Assembly: GCF_006228105.1 (NCBI RefSeq) | Contig: NZ_VDHH01000101.1 | Origin: Chelonobacter sp006228105 | Lineage (GTDB): Bacteria > Pseudomonadota > Gammaproteobacteria > Enterobacterales > Pasteurellaceae | Strand: one strand, 5' to 3' | DNA: 5,816 bases | Shown: one piece after another, positions 5,532 through 5,816 of the stretch | Layout: every line of letters starts with the position of its first letter | How positions within the stretch are numbered: position 1 is the first letter of the stretch | Made by a program: the position numbers and the translations under genes | The notes under the pieces: generated by a model | Told to the model about the DNA's origin: nothing | The model's database searches: none | The model's input: only the letters and a program-made list of their open reading frames with translations

Positions 5532-5816
5532 TTATAGTCTTTTCCATTCTCGTTTTAACATACTGTAAATTTCACAATCAACGAAATGACCATCCGTTAA
5601 TAAAATTCCATCACGTTGGACACCTTCTAAAATAAATCCCAACCGTTGTGGTATTTTTTGGCTGGCGACATTCTCCACGGCACAATTGATCTGCACTCGA
5701 TTGATTGCTAATTCGCTGAATGCGTAATCCACCAGCGCCGCAACCGAACGCGTGATAATCCCGTTTTTTTGCAACGATTCGATCAGCCAATAACCGATTT
5801 CCAGTTTTAAATTATG
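5532..5816 (-). CDS. GNAT acetyltransferase, RimJ/RimL (YdaF-like), 3' part
   Basis: The last 94 residues are present; the open frame runs uninterrupted to the right edge, so the start lies outside the window. An apparent TTG start at 5774 is internal and should not be used. Within the fragment, EIGYWL (6-11) leads into the acetyl-CoA-binding motif A region QKNGIITRSV (16-25). NRVQINCAVENVASQKIPQR (39-58), LGFILEG (59-65) and the C-terminal YSMLKREW follow, all typical of RimJ/RimL-type enzymes and close to Bacillus YdaF. Such proteins transfer acetyl from acetyl-CoA to an amino group, often a ribosomal-protein N-terminus, but the substrate here is unknown. The stop codon abuts the aroE ATG, implying one transcript. 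Confidence 0.88.
   Translation of the reverse strand, partial: HNLKLEIGYWLIESLQKNGIITRSVAALVDYAFSELAINRVQINCAVENVASQKIPQRLGFILEGVQRDGILLTDGHFVDCEIYSMLKREWKRL

Overview
The window looks like chromosomal DNA of a Pasteurellaceae bacterium. Four exact copies of the 9-base Haemophilus-type DNA uptake core (AAGTGCGGT or its complement) are present, and AroE reads like the Haemophilus/Aggregatibacter proteins. Aggregatibacter or a close relative is my best guess, but the genus is an inference. Apart from one gene, everything is transcribed leftward (minus strand).

Left end (1-300): the promoter and leader of a ribosomal RNA operon run out of the left edge. They include TTGCAA/TATAAT with a 16-base spacer, a GC-rich discriminator, and boxA- and boxC-like elements. 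The 16S gene itself should begin a few tens of bases outside the window. A strong hairpin at 269-300 separates this promoter from the operon upstream.

Transport operon (320-2090): a sodium-dependent NSS-family transporter of the MetP type is followed 13 bases later by a 34-residue, single-helix protein of the MetS family. Together they form a predicted two-component methionine/alanine importer. The small gene is easily missed because of its length.

Divergent gene (2368-2967, plus strand): an FMN-dependent nitroreductase of the Frm2-like subgroup. A recognisable promoter lies upstream and a bidirectional terminator downstream, shared with the convergent transporter gene. The 277-base divergent spacer holds several small palindromes and one uptake sequence.

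Right half (3036-5816, minus strand): an AbgT/MtrF-family transporter, shikimate dehydrogenase (aroE) and the 3' part of a RimJ/RimL-type GNAT acetyltransferase. The acetyltransferase stop codon abuts the aroE ATG, which suggests translational coupling. A near-textbook operator-like inverted repeat (4672-4693) lies between aroE and the AbgT gene. AroE feeds chorismate and therefore p-aminobenzoate synthesis, and AbgT-family proteins move p-aminobenzoyl-glutamate or related compounds. The proximity is suggestive but not evidence of a shared pathway.

Overall this is ordinary core or near-core chromosome. I see no mobile element, CRISPR array, tRNA or clear defence system. The points most worth a second look are the 34-residue MetS gene, the inverted repeat before the AbgT gene, and the cluster of three uptake sequences inside aroE.
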